From Humitalea rosea (GTDB lineage: Bacteria; Pseudomonadota; Alphaproteobacteria; Acetobacterales; Acetobacteraceae), in contig NZ_QKYU01000001.1 of NCBI RefSeq assembly GCF_003253705.1, positions 62,001 through 126,000 on the forward strand: a DNA stretch of 64,000 nt, given 5' to 3'. Positions 52,970 through 62,884 of the stretch are shown here, piece by piece. A model generated the notes under the pieces. That model was not told the DNA's origin. It did no database searches and saw only the letters and a program-made list of their open reading frames with translations. The first letter of the stretch is position 1; the number at the start of each line of letters is the position of its first letter. A program made the translations under genes and the position numbers.

Positions 52970-55900
52970 ATGTCGCGCTTCTTCATCGATCGCCCGGTCT
53001 TCGCCTGGGTGATCGCCATCGTCGTGATGCTGGGCGGCGTGCTCGCGCTGCGCTCGCTGCCGGTCGCGCAGTATCCGGCGATCGCCCCGCCGGCGATCTC
53101 GATCTCGGCGAACTACCCGGGCGCCTCGGCCGAGACGGTGCAGAACACCGTCGTGCAGGTCATCGAACAGCAGATGAGCGGCATCGACGGGCTGATCTAC
53201 TTCTCCTCCGAGAGCACCAAGACCGGCGCGCTGACCATCACCCTGAGCTTCGCCCAGGGGATCGACCCGGACATTGCCCAGGTGCAGGTGCAGAACAAGC
53301 TGCAGCTCGCCATGCCGCGCCTGCCGCAGACGGTGCAGCAGCAGGGCGTGCGCGTCGCCAAGGCGACCACCAACTTCCTCATGGTGGTCGGCTTCGTCTC
53401 GACCGATGGCCGGCTGGACATCAACGACATCGCCGATTTCATCGCCTCCAGCGTGCAGGATCCGCTGAGCCGGGCGCCCGGTGTCGGCGACTACCAGCTG
53501 TTCGGCGCGCAATACGCGATGCGGATATGGCTCGATCCCGCCAAGCTCAACAGCTTCGGCATGACGACGACCGACGTCAGCACCGCCATCCAGGCACAGA
53601 ACGTCCAGATCGCCTCGGGTGAGCTTGGCGCGCAGCCGCAGGTGCCGGGCCAGCAGCTCAACGCCACCATCATCGGCCCGTCCTTCCTGCAACGGCCCGA
53701 GCAGTTCGGCGCCATCCTGCTGCGGGTGAATGCGGATGGCTCCCAGGTGCGGCTGCGCGATGTGGCGCAGATCGAGATCGGTGCCGAGAACTACGCGTTC
53801 GGCACCACCTACAATGGCAGGCCCGCCGCCGGCATCGCGGTGAAGCTGGCCAGCGGCGCCAATGCGCTGGACACGGCCGCGGCCGTCCGCTCGACCCTGG
53901 ATGGGCTGCGCGGCAGCTTCCCGGCGGGGCTGGAGGCGGTCTATCCGCTCGACACCACGCCCTTCATCAGCCTCTCGATCGAGAATGTGCTGCGGGCGCT
54001 GGGCGAGGCGATCGTGCTGGTCTTCGTGGTGATGCTGCTGTTCCTGCAGAACCTGCGTGCGACGCTGATCGCGACGCTGACGGTGCCGGTGGTCCTGCTC
54101 GGCACCTTCGCGGTCCTCGCGGCCTTCGGCTATTCCATCAACACGCTGACCATGTTCGCCATGGTGCTCGCCATCGGCCTGCTGGTCGATGACGCCATCG
54201 TCGTGGTCGAGAATGTCGAGCGCGTGATGGAGGAAGACGGGCTCTCGCCACTTGAGGCGACGCGCGTGTCGATGCGGCAGATCAGCGGCGCGCTGGTCGG
54301 CATCGCGCTGGTGCTCTCGGCGGTCTTCGTGCCGATGGCCTTCTTCGGCGGTTCGGCGGGGGTGATCTATCGCCAGTTCTCGCTGACCATCGTCTCGGCG
54401 ATGACGCTGTCGGTGCTGGTCGCGCTGATCTTCACCCCCGCACTGTGCGCCACCATCCTGCGGCGGCCGAAGCATGGCGAGAAGCGCGGCTTCTTCGGCT
54501 GGTTCAACCGCAACTTCGACCGCACCAACCGCGGCTATACCCGCGGCGTGCAATCCATGACGCGCCGGCCGCTGCGCTACCTGGTCATCTATGGCGCGAT
54601 CGTCGTGGCGATGGGGGTGTTCTACCTGCGGCTGCCGACCTCCTTCATCCCCGATGAAGACCAGGGCACGATGTTCATCCAGGTCGCGACCGCGCCCGGT
54701 GCGACGCAGGAGCGGACGCAGCGGGCATTGGACGATGTCCGCACCTACCTGCTGGAGACCGAGGGCGAGGCCGTCAGCTCGGTCTTCACCATCGCCGGCT
54801 TCTCCTTCTCCGGCCGTGGCCAGAATTCGGGTCTCGCCTTCGTCTCGCTCAAGCCCTGGGGGGAGCGCCAGGCGGCGCGCCTCGGCGTCGGCGCCATAGC
54901 CGGCCGTGTCATGGGGGCCTTCTCCACCTATCGCGATGCCAGTGTCTTCGCCTTCGCCCCGCCGGCCATCGCCGAGCTCGGCAATGCCACCGGCTTCAAC
55001 TTCCAGCTTCAGGGCCGGGGCGCGACCACGCATGAACAGCTGCTGGCCGCGCGCAACCAACTGCTCGGCCTCGCCGCGCAAAGCCCGGTGCTCGCCGGCG
55101 TGCGCCCCAACAACATGAACGATGAGCCGCAATACACGCTGAACGTGGATTGGGAACGGGCAAGCGCGCTCGGCCTCTCGGTCTCCAGCATCACCGGCAC
55201 CATCTCCTCGGCCTTCGGCGCCTCCTATGTGAACGACTTCGTCGATCGCGGCCGGGTCAAGCGCGTCTATATGCAGGGCATCCCATCCTCCCGCATGCAG
55301 CCGAGCGACCTGGACAAATGGTACGTCCGCAATACCGCCGGGGAGATGGTGCCGTTCTCGGCCTTCACCACGACGGAATGGAGCTTCGGCGCGCCGAAGC
55401 TCGACCGCTACAACGGCATCCCCTCGATGAACATCCTGGGCAGCCCCGCGCCGGGGCGCAGCACCGGTGAGGCGATGAGCGAGATGGAACGCCTGGCGGC
55501 CCAATTGCCCGAGGGTCTCGGCTACGAATGGTCGGGCCTGTCCTACCAGGAGCAGCAGAGCGGCTCGCAGGCGCTGGGCCTCTATGCGCTGTCGCTGCTG
55601 GTGGTCTTCCTCTGCCTCGCGGCCCTGTACGAAAGCTGGGCGATCCCGGCCGCGGTCATGCTGGTGGTGCCGCTCGGCATCCTCGGCGCGGTGCTGGCAG
55701 TGTATTTCCGCGGCTTCGCCAATGACGTGTATTTCCAGGTCGGGCTGCTGACGACCGTTGGCCTGTCCGCGAAGAACGCCATCCTGATCGTGGAGTTCGC
55801 CAAGGAGAACTTCGAGAAGGGGCAATCCCTGGTCGAGGCCGCGGTCAGCGCCGCGCGCCAGCGGCTGCGGCCGATCATCATGACCTCGCTCGCCTTCACC

Positions 55901-56125
55901 TTCGGCGTGGTGCCGCTGGCGATCTCGACCGGTGCGGGTTCCGGCGCGCAGAACGCGATCGGCACCGGCGTGATCGGCGGCATGGTGGCGGGCACGGTGC
56001 TGGCCATCTTCTTCGTGCCGATCTTCTTCGTCGTGGTGCTGCGGCTGTTCCGGGTGAAGCCGGCGCAGGCCCCAGAGCCCAAACCCGAGACCAAGGCCCT
56101 GCCGCAGCCGGCGGCCGGAGAGTGA
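52970..56125 (+). CDS. RND multidrug efflux permease (AcrB/MexB, HAE1 type)
   Basis: A 1051-residue proton-driven inner-membrane pump with twelve membrane segments and two large periplasmic loops. It opens [23 protein letters not shown]. Proton-relay aspartates are in [21 protein letters not shown] (TM4), and the relay lysine in [16 protein letters not shown] (TM10). The conserved porter-domain start [27 protein letters not shown] is present. It begins 3 bp after the adaptor stop. Sequence alone does not give its drug range. Confidence 0.97.
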   Translation: MSRFFIDRPVFAWVIAIVVMLGGVLALRSLPVAQYPAIAPPAISISANYPGASAETVQNTVVQVIEQQMSGIDGLIYFSSESTKTGALTITLSFAQGIDPDIAQVQVQNKLQLAMPRLPQTVQQQGVRVAKATTNFLMVVGFVSTDGRLDINDIADFIASSVQDPLSRAPGVGDYQLFGAQYAMRIWLDPAKLNSFGMTTTDVSTAIQAQNVQIASGELGAQPQVPGQQLNATIIGPSFLQRPEQFGAILLRVNADGSQVRLRDVAQIEIGAENYAFGTTYNGRPAAGIAVKLASGANALDTAAAVRSTLDGLRGSFPAGLEAVYPLDTTPFISLSIENVLRALGEAIVLVFVVMLLFLQNLRATLIATLTVPVVLLGTFAVLAAFGYSINTLTMFAMVLAIGLLVDDAIVVVENVERVMEEDGLSPLEATRVSMRQISGALVGIALVLSAVFVPMAFFGGSAGVIYRQFSLTIVSAMTLSVLVALIFTPALCATILRRPKHGEKRGFFGWFNRNFDRTNRGYTRGVQSMTRRPLRYLVIYGAIVVAMGVFYLRLPTSFIPDEDQGTMFIQVATAPGATQERTQRALDDVRTYLLETEGEAVSSVFTIAGFSFSGRGQNSGLAFVSLKPWGERQAARLGVGAIAGRVMGAFSTYRDASVFAFAPPAIAELGNATGFNFQLQGRGATTHEQLLAARNQLLGLAAQSPVLAGVRPNNMNDEPQYTLNVDWERASALGLSVSSITGTISSAFGASYVNDFVDRGRVKRVYMQGIPSSRMQPSDLDKWYVRNTAGEMVPFSAFTTTEWSFGAPKLDRYNGIPSMNILGSPAPGRSTGEAMSEMERLAAQLPEGLGYEWSGLSYQEQQSGSQALGLYALSLLVVFLCLAALYESWAIPAAVMLVVPLGILGAVLAVYFRGFANDVYFQVGLLTTVGLSAKNAILIVEFAKENFEKGQSLVEAAVSAARQRLRPIIMTSLAFTFGVVPLAISTGAGSGAQNAIGTGVIGGMVAGTVLAIFFVPIFFVVVLRLFRVKPAQAPEPKPETKALPQPAAGE

Positions 56126-56127
56126 GC

Positions 56128-57600
56128 ATGCGTCCGACCCTTCCTCTCCTGGCCGGCCTGCTGCTGGCCGGTTGCAGCCTCGCCCCCGACTACCTGCGCC
56201 CGGCGGCCCCCATCCCGGCCGCCTGGCCGGGTGGTCCCGCCTATCGCGAGGCCGGGCTCACCCCCGTCGCCGCGGGCGATGCCGCGCAGCTTTCCGCCGA
56301 TGCCATCGGCTGGCGCGACTTCATGCATGACCCACGGCTGCAAAGCCTCGTGGAGATCGCGCTGGCCAACAACCGCGACCTGCGGGTGGCCGCGCTGAAC
56401 GTGCAGGGGGCCGAGGCGCAGTTCCGCGCGACCCGTGCGGAGCTGTTTCCCTGGGTCGATGGCCAAGGCTCGCTCACCACGCAGCGCACGCCATCGGACC
56501 TGTCCTCGGCGGGGGCGAACCGCGGCAATGCGGGCATCAACAGCCGCAGCTACGGCGCCAATGTCGGCTTCACCTCCTTCGAGATCGACCTGTTCGGCCG
56601 GCTGCGGAACCTCAGCGAGGCGGCGTTCCAATCCTACCTCGGCTATGCCGAAACCCGGCGCAGCGCGCAGATCAGCCTCGTCGCACAGGTCGCCACGGCC
56701 TATCTGGCGGTGCTGGCCGATGCCGAATTGCTCGACCTGACCCGGCAGACGCTGGCGAGCCAGGAAAGCTCGCTCTCCGTCACCCGCGCCAGTGTCGAGG
56801 GCGGGGCGACGGATGCGCTGGCGCTGCGGCAGGCGGAAACCTCGGTGCAGACGGCGCGGGCCAACCTTGCCGCCTATACCCGCCAGGCGGCGCAGGATGA
56901 GAATGCGCTGGCGCTGCTGCTCGGCCAGCCGGTGCCGCCCGATCTGCTGGCCGGCGGCCGGCTCGCCATGGCGGCGCTGCTCGCCGATCTGCCGGTCGGG
57001 CTGCCCTCCGAGGTGCTGCTGCGCCGGCCGGATGTGCAGGCGGCCGAACACAGCCTGATCGCCGCCAATGCCAATATCGGCGCGGCGCGCGCGGCCTTCT
57101 TCCCGTCGCTGAGCCTGACGGGGAGCATAGGGACGGCCAGTTCCAGCCTGTCCGGCCTCTTCGCGGCGGGCTCGGCGGCCTGGGCCTTTGCCCCGGCGCT
57201 GTCGGTCCCGATCTTCAATGCCGGGTCCAACCAGGCGAACCTCGATCTCGCCAAGGTGCAGAGCAACATCTACGTCGCGCGCTACGAGGCCGCGATCCAG
57301 ACCGCCTTCCGCGAGGTCGCCGACGCGCTGGCGGCGCGCGGCACCTATGACGACCAGATCGTGGCGCAGCAGGCGCTGACCGATGCCTATGCCGATTCCT
57401 ATCGGCTGTCGGAGCTGCGCTTCCGCGGCGGCGTGGACAACTATCTGACCACGCTGGACGCGCAGCGTTCGCTGTATGCGGCGCAGCAGCAGCTCATCAC
57501 CCTGCACCAGGCCCGGCTGGTCAATCTGGTCACGCTCTACAAGGTGCTGGGCGGCGGCTGGACCGATCATGCGCCGGAGATCGCCACCGCGGCACGCTGA
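56128..57600 (+). CDS. RND-pump outer-membrane lipoprotein channel (OprM/NodT type)
   Basis: A 490-residue outer-membrane factor. The lipobox LLLAGC puts the lipidated cysteine at residue 16, followed by SLAPDYLRPAAPIPAAWP, as in OprM. OEP repeats are present (LVEIALANNRDLRVAALNVQGAEAQFRATRAELFP, and GLPSEVLLRRPDVQAAEHSLIAANANIGAARAAFFPSLSLTGSIG). The ATG at 56128 has GGAG 7 bp upstream; a GTG at 56122 overlapping the permease stop is less likely. It completes the tripartite pump, distinct from the stand-alone TolC-like gene at 33333. Confidence 0.95.
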   Translation: MRPTLPLLAGLLLAGCSLAPDYLRPAAPIPAAWPGGPAYREAGLTPVAAGDAAQLSADAIGWRDFMHDPRLQSLVEIALANNRDLRVAALNVQGAEAQFRATRAELFPWVDGQGSLTTQRTPSDLSSAGANRGNAGINSRSYGANVGFTSFEIDLFGRLRNLSEAAFQSYLGYAETRRSAQISLVAQVATAYLAVLADAELLDLTRQTLASQESSLSVTRASVEGGATDALALRQAETSVQTARANLAAYTRQAAQDENALALLLGQPVPPDLLAGGRLAMAALLADLPVGLPSEVLLRRPDVQAAEHSLIAANANIGAARAAFFPSLSLTGSIGTASSSLSGLFAAGSAAWAFAPALSVPIFNAGSNQANLDLAKVQSNIYVARYEAAIQTAFREVADALAARGTYDDQIVAQQALTDAYADSYRLSELRFRGGVDNYLTTLDAQRSLYAAQQQLITLHQARLVNLVTLYKVLGGGWTDHAPEIATAAR

Positions 57601-57618
57601 TCGGGAGGGACGGGGAAA

Positions 57619-57638
57619 TCCGTGCCGGATCGCACGGA
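57619..57638. promoter_or_regulatory. Inverted repeat between the RND operon and tetR
   Basis: TCCGTGC-cggatc-GCACGGA has perfect 7-bp arms. It lies 18 bp after the channel-gene stop and about 90 bp before the tetR start. It could be the operon's terminator (no T-run follows) or the tetR operator. It does not match the GAAAC/GTTTC sites upstream of the pump. Confidence 0.4.
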
Positions 57639-57728
57639 GCCCCTTCTCAACCGGCGAGCAAGCCGCACCAATGCAACCCGCACCCGTCGCAGACCCGGGG
57701 CCGGCACAGGGCAGGGAGGACGCAGGAG

Positions 57729-58385
57729 ATGGAGACCACCCGTAGCGGCGCATGCGACATGACGGCGCACCCGTCCGGTCCGCGCCGCGGCATGCCGGAG
57801 GCGGAGCGACGGGACTATCTGCTCGCCGTCGCGCATGATGTCTTCGTCCAGGAGGGCTACGCCGCGGCCAATATGGACGAGGTGGCCCGGGCGGCGGGGA
57901 TGTCGAAGAAGACGCTCTACCAGCTCTTCGCCTCCAAGGCCGCGCTGTTCGAGGCGGTGGTGACGCATCACCTCGCCAAGCTGCACGCCGAGGTGGATGA
58001 CGCCGGGCTCTCGCTGGAGGAGGCGCTGGTGCGGCGGCTGCTGGCGCCGGCGATGCTGCTGCTTTCCACGCCGCAGATGGGCCTGTTCCGCCTCGTCTCC
58101 GCCGAGGGCGGGCGCTACCCCGAGGTCGCCGAGGCCTTCCACCGTGCCGGCCCCGGCAATTGCGAAAGCGGGCTGGAGCGCTTTCTCTCCGAGCAGGCCG
58201 CCGCCGGCCGGCTGCGGCTGGACAGCGCCAAGGAAGCGACGGATATGCTCTTCGGCATGGCGATCGGCGTGATTCACATAAAGCTCTTGCTGCGACTGAG
58301 GGAAACGCCGCCCGCCGAGCAGATCGAGGCGCAGATCCGCCGCGCGGTGGCGATCTTTCTCAATGGCTGCGCGACGGGTGCCTGA
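57729..58385 (+). CDS. TetR/AcrR-family transcriptional regulator
   Basis: A 218-residue regulator. The N-terminal HTH reads RRDYLLAVAHDVFVQEGYAAANMDEVARAAGMSKKTLYQLFASKAALFEAVV, which is textbook AcrR. The ligand domain contains a TetR_C-like MGLFRLVSAEGGRYPEVAEAFHRAG segment. It follows the pump operon on the same strand and overlaps the downstream MFS gene by 23 bp. It is the likely repressor of one or both exporters. A GGGAGG site precedes the ATG. Confidence 0.92.
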   Translation: METTRSGACDMTAHPSGPRRGMPEAERRDYLLAVAHDVFVQEGYAAANMDEVARAAGMSKKTLYQLFASKAALFEAVVTHHLAKLHAEVDDAGLSLEEALVRRLLAPAMLLLSTPQMGLFRLVSAEGGRYPEVAEAFHRAGPGNCESGLERFLSEQAAAGRLRLDSAKEATDMLFGMAIGVIHIKLLLRLRETPPAEQIEAQIRRAVAIFLNGCATGA

Positions 58386-59619
58386 GCCGCGCGTCCTGCG
58401 GGGGCCGGTCTGGATCTGGGCGCTCTGCGGCACGCTGCTGATGCAGGCGGTCGCCTCCTTCGTCACGCAGAGCCTGCCCGTGATCGCCCCGCTGATCACC
58501 GCGAGCGCCGGGATGTCGCCCGAAAGCATCGGCAATTTCTCCGCACTGGTCGCGGGCGGGACGCTGCTGTTCCTGTTGCTCGGCGGACCGTTCCTGCTGC
58601 GCTGGGGCCCGGTGCGGACCTTGCAACTGGGGGCGGCGCTTTCGGCCCTGGGCTTGCTGGCGGCGGCGGCGGGCACGCCGGCGGCACTGGTGGTCGCCTC
58701 GCTGCTGCTGGGCATCGGCTATGGGCCATCGCCGCCCGCGGGCAGCCAGATCCTGGCGGCGACGGCGCCGCCCCGGCACCGCAGCCTCATCTTCTCGGTC
58801 AAGCAGGCGGGGGCGCCGCTGGGCGGGGCCTGCGCGGGGCTGGTGACCGCACCGATCGCCGCCGCCTTCGGCTGGTCCCTCGCGCTGCTGGTCGCGGTCG
58901 GCACCGCCTGCATCGCCATCGTCGCGATCCAGCCGTTGCAGCAGGCGCTGGACAGCGAGCGCGACCGCGGCCGGCCGTTGAACCTGCGCGGGCTGCTGCG
59001 GCCTTCGGTCCTGTTCGCCCCGATCGGCGCCTTGCGGCTGCATCCGGTGCTGCCGCTGCTGACGGTGCTCGGGGTGTCCTTCGCGGCGCTGCAGGGCTGC
59101 CTCTTCGCCTTCACCGTGACCTGGCTGACGCAGATCCATGGGCTGTCGCTGGTCCAGGCAGGGGCGGCCTTCGCGAGCATGCAGGCGGCGGGGGTGGTCG
59201 CGCGGGTGCTGCTCGGCTGGCTCGCCGACCGCACCGGCACGCCGATCCGCAACCTGTTGGTGCAGGCCGTCGTCGCCTCCGCCTGCGCGCTCGCCTTCGG
59301 GGCGATGCCGCGGGGCTTTCCGCTGCCCGGCATCCATCTGCTCGCCGCTGTCTGCGGCTTCCTCGCCGCGAGCTGGAACGGCATCTATCTGGCCGAGGTC
59401 GCGCGGCTGGTGCCAGCGCGGGATGTATCCAACGCGACCGTGGGGTCCACGCTGTTCATCTTCTTCGGCTACCTCGCGGCCCCAGCCGGCTTCGCGCTGA
59501 TCGTGTCGGCGAGCGGCAGCTGGTCGCTGCCGCTCGCCCTGTTCGCGGGCCAGCTTGCCGTGGTGGCGGGGGTGGTCTTCCTCGCCCTGCGCCGCATCGA
59601 GGGGCGCGCGGTGGGGTAG
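58363..59619 (+). CDS. Major facilitator superfamily transporter
   Basis: A 418-residue MFS protein with about twelve hydrophobic segments. The loop 2-3 region reads GPFLLRWGPVRTLQLG and the second-half counterpart GWLADRTGTPIRNLLVQ. The LLLGIGYGPSPPAGSQILAATAPPRHRSLIFSVKQAGAPLGGA stretch resembles the nitrate/cyanate and oxalate-type MFS groups, where PPAGS and KQAG motifs recur. Substrate unknown. The assigned ATG overlaps tetR by 23 bp without a good ribosome-binding site; a GTG at 58378 would reduce the overlap to 8 bp. Confidence 0.88.
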   Translation: MAARRVPEPRVLRGPVWIWALCGTLLMQAVASFVTQSLPVIAPLITASAGMSPESIGNFSALVAGGTLLFLLLGGPFLLRWGPVRTLQLGAALSALGLLAAAAGTPAALVVASLLLGIGYGPSPPAGSQILAATAPPRHRSLIFSVKQAGAPLGGACAGLVTAPIAAAFGWSLALLVAVGTACIAIVAIQPLQQALDSERDRGRPLNLRGLLRPSVLFAPIGALRLHPVLPLLTVLGVSFAALQGCLFAFTVTWLTQIHGLSLVQAGAAFASMQAAGVVARVLLGWLADRTGTPIRNLLVQAVVASACALAFGAMPRGFPLPGIHLLAAVCGFLAASWNGIYLAEVARLVPARDVSNATVGSTLFIFFGYLAAPAGFALIVSASGSWSLPLALFAGQLAVVAGVVFLALRRIEGRAVG

Positions 59620-59635
59620 CGGGCCGGGCCGCCGT

Positions 59636-60589
59636 TCAGCGCCGGCGCATGCTCGCGACGATGTCCTGGTACTGTTTGGTCTCCTCATCGATCTGCCGGG
59701 CGAAGCTGGCGGAGTCCCGGAAGATCGGTGGTTCGCCCTCGGTGCGGGTGGAGAGGGCCGCGAATTCCGGCTCGGCGACGATGCGGCGGCAGAGGTCGGT
59801 CAGGAAGGCGCGGATGGGCGCGGGCGTGTTCTTGGGCGCGAAGATGCCGCGCCAGTTCAGCACGAGCAGATCCACGCCGGCCTCGCGCACCGTCGGGACG
59901 TCGGGCGCCTCCGCCGAGCGGGTGTCGGAGGTGATGGCAAGGGCGCGGATATAGCCCGAGGTAATCGTCGGCATCGCCGAGCCGGTGGTCGGCAGCGTCA
60001 TGTCCACATGCTGGCCGAGCACGGCGTTGAGCGCTTCCGCGCTGCCATTGTAGGGCACATGCAGGAATTCGAGGCCGGTCTTGCGGGAAAACAGCTCCAT
60101 GGCGACATGGCCAAGGCTGCCCGCGCCAGCCGATGAGTAGCTGAGGTTCTTCTCCCGCGCCTGCCGTCGCAGGTCGGCGAGGGTATGGATCGTGGACTGC
60201 GCGCCCACGCAGAAGATGTGGCTGGCCGCGGCGACGATCGCGATGGTGTCGAAGCTGTCGGGATGGAAGCCGATGTCGTTCATCATCGGCGTGATCACAT
60301 TGGAGCCCATGGTGCCGAACAGCAGCGTGTAGCCATCGGGCGCCGCTTGCAGGACCTGGCGCCCGCCGCGGGCGCCGCCACCGCCGGGCATCGGGTTCAC
60401 CTGCATGGCGACGCCGGCCCGTCCCGCCGCGGCCGCGAAGTAGCGCGCGACGATATCGGTTCCGCCGCCGGCGGCGAAGGGGACGATCAGCTGGACCAGC
60501 CGGTTCGGGAAGTCCTGGGCCAGGGCAGGGTGGGCGAGTGCCCCGACCGCTGCCGCCGAGAGCACTCCTCGGCGTGAGACATATGTCAT
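59636..60589 (-). CDS. Bug-family tripartite tricarboxylate-type substrate-binding protein
   Basis: A 317-residue periplasmic binding protein of the TctC/Bug family. The signal has a twin-arginine flavour (VSRRGVLSAAAVGALAHPALA-QDF). Family marks are PNRLVQLIVPFAAGGGTDIVARYFA, APDGYTLLFGTMGSN, LSYSSAGAGSLGHVAMELF, HVPYNGSAEALNAVLG and APDVPTVREAGVD. No TctA/TctB membrane genes are adjacent, so it is an orphan, as most Bug proteins are. Ligands are usually carboxylates. A GGAAGA site lies before the ATG at 60589. Confidence 0.93.
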   Translation of the reverse strand: MTYVSRRGVLSAAAVGALAHPALAQDFPNRLVQLIVPFAAGGGTDIVARYFAAAAGRAGVAMQVNPMPGGGGARGGRQVLQAAPDGYTLLFGTMGSNVITPMMNDIGFHPDSFDTIAIVAAASHIFCVGAQSTIHTLADLRRQAREKNLSYSSAGAGSLGHVAMELFSRKTGLEFLHVPYNGSAEALNAVLGQHVDMTLPTTGSAMPTITSGYIRALAITSDTRSAEAPDVPTVREAGVDLLVLNWRGIFAPKNTPAPIRAFLTDLCRRIVAEPEFAALSTRTEGEPPIFRDSASFARQIDEETKQYQDIVASMRRR

Positions 60590-60892
60590 GATGGTCTTCC
60601 TCCCTGTTCGCCCGTCTTGCGACGCGGGCATCTTCGCCGCGGACATTGCGCGCCCGCGCCTTGGCCGAAGGCTTTGACCGACGGCACCGGATGCTGACGC
60701 TATCGGTCACGAATGCGGGCGGTCCAGAAGCGTAACGGCCTCCGCCGTGAAAACTCCTTTCGCGGCCGTGGACGTTCCGGCCATTCGCCGGCGCGCGCGC
60801 AGGGGCTAGCCTGCCCGGAATGCGAGGCGCAGGCCGCCGCGCGAAACACCAACTGCGAGCCACGCAGGCCAGAGCGGAACGGAACCCAGGAC
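60590..60892. other. Divergent intergenic region between a Bug gene and an SMP-30-like gene
   Basis: About 300 bp that should hold promoters for both flanking genes. A TTGACC hexamer at 60674-60679 is the only -35-like element I noted, and no matching -10 is at the right distance. No RNA gene or operator palindrome stands out. Confidence 0.5.
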
Positions 60893-61807
60893 ATGCATGA
60901 CGCCCGCATCCTCGCCGAGGGATTGCGCTTCCCCGAAGGACCCCTCGCCCTTGCCGATGGCTCAGTTCTCGTTGCGGAAATCGCGGGAGGCACGATACGG
61001 CGCATCGCCGCGGATGGTGCCGTCGCCCTCGCCGCGACGACGGGCGGTGGCCCGAACGGCCTCGCCATCGGCCCCGATTCCGCGCTCTACATCTGCAACA
61101 ATGGCGGCAACCGCTACGATCCTGGCCATTTCATCGGCCGTGGTCCGGCCGAGGATTACGCGGGCGGCAGCATCCAGCGCCTGGACCTGCAGACCGGAGA
61201 TCTGCGAAGCCTCTACACACATTGCGGCACAGAGCGGCTGTCATCGCCGAATGACCTCGTCTTCGATGCCGAGGGCGGATTCTACTTCACCGACATGGGC
61301 AAGCGCTTCGCCCGCCACCGCGACCATGGCGGTGTCTACTACGCCCGGGCCGATGGGTCGCAGATCGACGAGCTCATCTTCCCGATCCAGGCGCCGAATG
61401 GCATTGGACTTTCGCCGGATGGCGCGAGCCTCTATGTGGCGGAGACGGAGACCTCGCGGCTCTGGGCCTTCGATATCGCGGCGCCGGGGGTGTTGCGCAA
61501 GGCGGATTTCCCGTCACCGAATGGCGGCAGGCTGGTCTGCGGCCTGCCTGGCTTTCAGCGCTTCGACAGCCTGGCCGTGACGGCCGCGGGCAATGTCTGT
61601 GTCGGGACCTTGATGACCGGCCATATCACCGTGATCGCGCCGGATGGGGAGGTGCTGCGGCAGGTCCGCACCCCGGACATCTACCCGACCAATATCTGCT
61701 TCGGCGGGCCGGAGATGCGGACGGCCTACATCACCTTGTCCGAGACCGGGCGGCTGATGGCGCTCGATTGGCCGGAGCCTGGCCTCGCGCTGCATTTCTC
61801 CGCCTGA
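60893..61807 (+). CDS. SMP-30/gluconolactonase/LRE-family protein
   Basis: A 304-residue six-bladed beta-propeller of the SMP-30 lactonase family. The metal-binding acidic and asparagine residues of the fold sit in LRFPEGPLALADGSVLVAEI (glutamate near the N-terminus), GGPNGLAIGPDSALYICNNGG, LSSPNDLVFDAEGGFYFTDMG and QAPNGIGLSPDGASLYVAET. Relatives hydrolyse sugar lactones. It is flanked by two Bug binding proteins, a neighbourhood typical of carboxylate or sugar-acid catabolism. The start ATG at 60893 begins the conserved EGLRFPEGP region; longer frames are unsupported. Confidence 0.88.
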   Translation: MHDARILAEGLRFPEGPLALADGSVLVAEIAGGTIRRIAADGAVALAATTGGGPNGLAIGPDSALYICNNGGNRYDPGHFIGRGPAEDYAGGSIQRLDLQTGDLRSLYTHCGTERLSSPNDLVFDAEGGFYFTDMGKRFARHRDHGGVYYARADGSQIDELIFPIQAPNGIGLSPDGASLYVAETETSRLWAFDIAAPGVLRKADFPSPNGGRLVCGLPGFQRFDSLAVTAAGNVCVGTLMTGHITVIAPDGEVLRQVRTPDIYPTNICFGGPEMRTAYITLSETGRLMALDWPEPGLALHFSA

Positions 61808-61854
61808 CCCTGTCGGCGCGGGGATGCGCGCGCCGCATCCCCGCGCCGCTTCCG

Positions 61855-62841
61855 TCAGTCGTCCGCCTTCACGCCCGTCACCCGGGCGACCTCGCTCCAG
61901 CGGGCAAGTTCGCTGTTGATGAACGCCTGGGCGGCGGCGGTGGAGGGCAGGGTCTTCGGCTCCAGCCCGACCATGGCGAAGCGTTCGCGAGTCTCGGCGC
62001 TGCCCGCGACCTGTGTGATGACGTCGTGCAGCCGGTCCAGCAGCGGTTGCGGCGTGCGCTTCGGCGCCAGCACCGCAACCCAGTTCACCGCAACGACACC
62101 CGGCACGCCGGATTCGGTGAAGGTCGGCACATCCGGCATCAAGGCGCTGCGTTCATCCGACATCACCGCCAGGGGGCGGAGCTTGCCGTCGCGGATCAGG
62201 CCCTGGATGCCGGCGAGATCGACGATCACGCCATGGACATTGCCGCTGATGGTATCGGTCGCGGCGGGGCCGCCGCCGCGATAGGGCACATGGGTGATGT
62301 TCTGGCTGACCTCGCGGCGCAGGATCTCGATCGCCAGATGCGCGAGGCCGCCGGCGCCGGAGGAGGCGATGTTGACCGGCTGCCGCCGCGCCAGCGCCAG
62401 GAATTCCGGCAAGTTCCGCGCCTGGGTCGCAGGGCCGACCGCCAGCACCGAAGGCGTCTGCGCCACCGTCGCGATGGCGGCGAAATCGCGGCCGGTGTCG
62501 TAGGGCACATGCGCGCTGGTGAAGGGGGCGATCACCAGCGGGCTGGAGCTGGCGAGGAACAGCGTGTAGCCGTCGGGATCGGAGCGCACGACGTAATCCG
62601 CGCCGAGCGTCGCATTCGCGCCGGGGCGGTTCTCGATGATGACGGGCTGGCCCAGAAGCTCCTGCAGCTTCGGCTGGATGATGCGGGCGGTGACGTCGTT
62701 GGACCCGCCGGGCGGGTAGCCGATGATGATGCGGACCGGCCGGCTCGGATAGGCTTGCGCGCTGGCCCGGGTGGCCGGCGCCGCGAGTGCCGCCAGAGCG
62801 CCAAGCAGCGGCCTGCGGGAAACGCCTCGTTGGGACGTCAT
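61855..62841 (-). CDS. Bug-family tripartite tricarboxylate-type substrate-binding protein
   Basis: A second TctC/Bug protein, 328 residues, with a Tat-like signal (GVSRRPLLGALAALAAPATRASA-QAY). Family marks are YPSRPVRIIIGYPPGGSNDVTARII, IIENRPGANATLGADYV, DPDGYTLFLASSS, NIASSGAGGLAHLAIEIL, HVPYRGGGPAATDTISG and MPDVPTFTESGVPG. It is clearly diverged from the Bug protein at 59636-60589. It is convergent with the SMP-30 gene and lies 31 bp downstream of etfA on the same strand. No membrane partners are nearby. Confidence 0.93.
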   Translation of the reverse strand: MTSQRGVSRRPLLGALAALAAPATRASAQAYPSRPVRIIIGYPPGGSNDVTARIIQPKLQELLGQPVIIENRPGANATLGADYVVRSDPDGYTLFLASSSPLVIAPFTSAHVPYDTGRDFAAIATVAQTPSVLAVGPATQARNLPEFLALARRQPVNIASSGAGGLAHLAIEILRREVSQNITHVPYRGGGPAATDTISGNVHGVIVDLAGIQGLIRDGKLRPLAVMSDERSALMPDVPTFTESGVPGVVAVNWVAVLAPKRTPQPLLDRLHDVITQVAGSAETRERFAMVGLEPKTLPSTAAAQAFINSELARWSEVARVTGVKADD

Positions 62842-62884
62842 GATCCTTCTCCCTGGTTTGATTTGTTTGAGGCCAGATCGCGCG

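Noticed and set aside
51683-55825. A 1380-codon minus-strand open frame opposite the RND adaptor and permease
   Set aside because: It reads as His/Gly/Arg-rich antisense translation of conserved RND genes, so it is a shadow.
60660-60710. A sigma-70 promoter for the SMP-30-like gene
   Set aside because: TTGACC is present, but no -10 element lies at a usual spacing.
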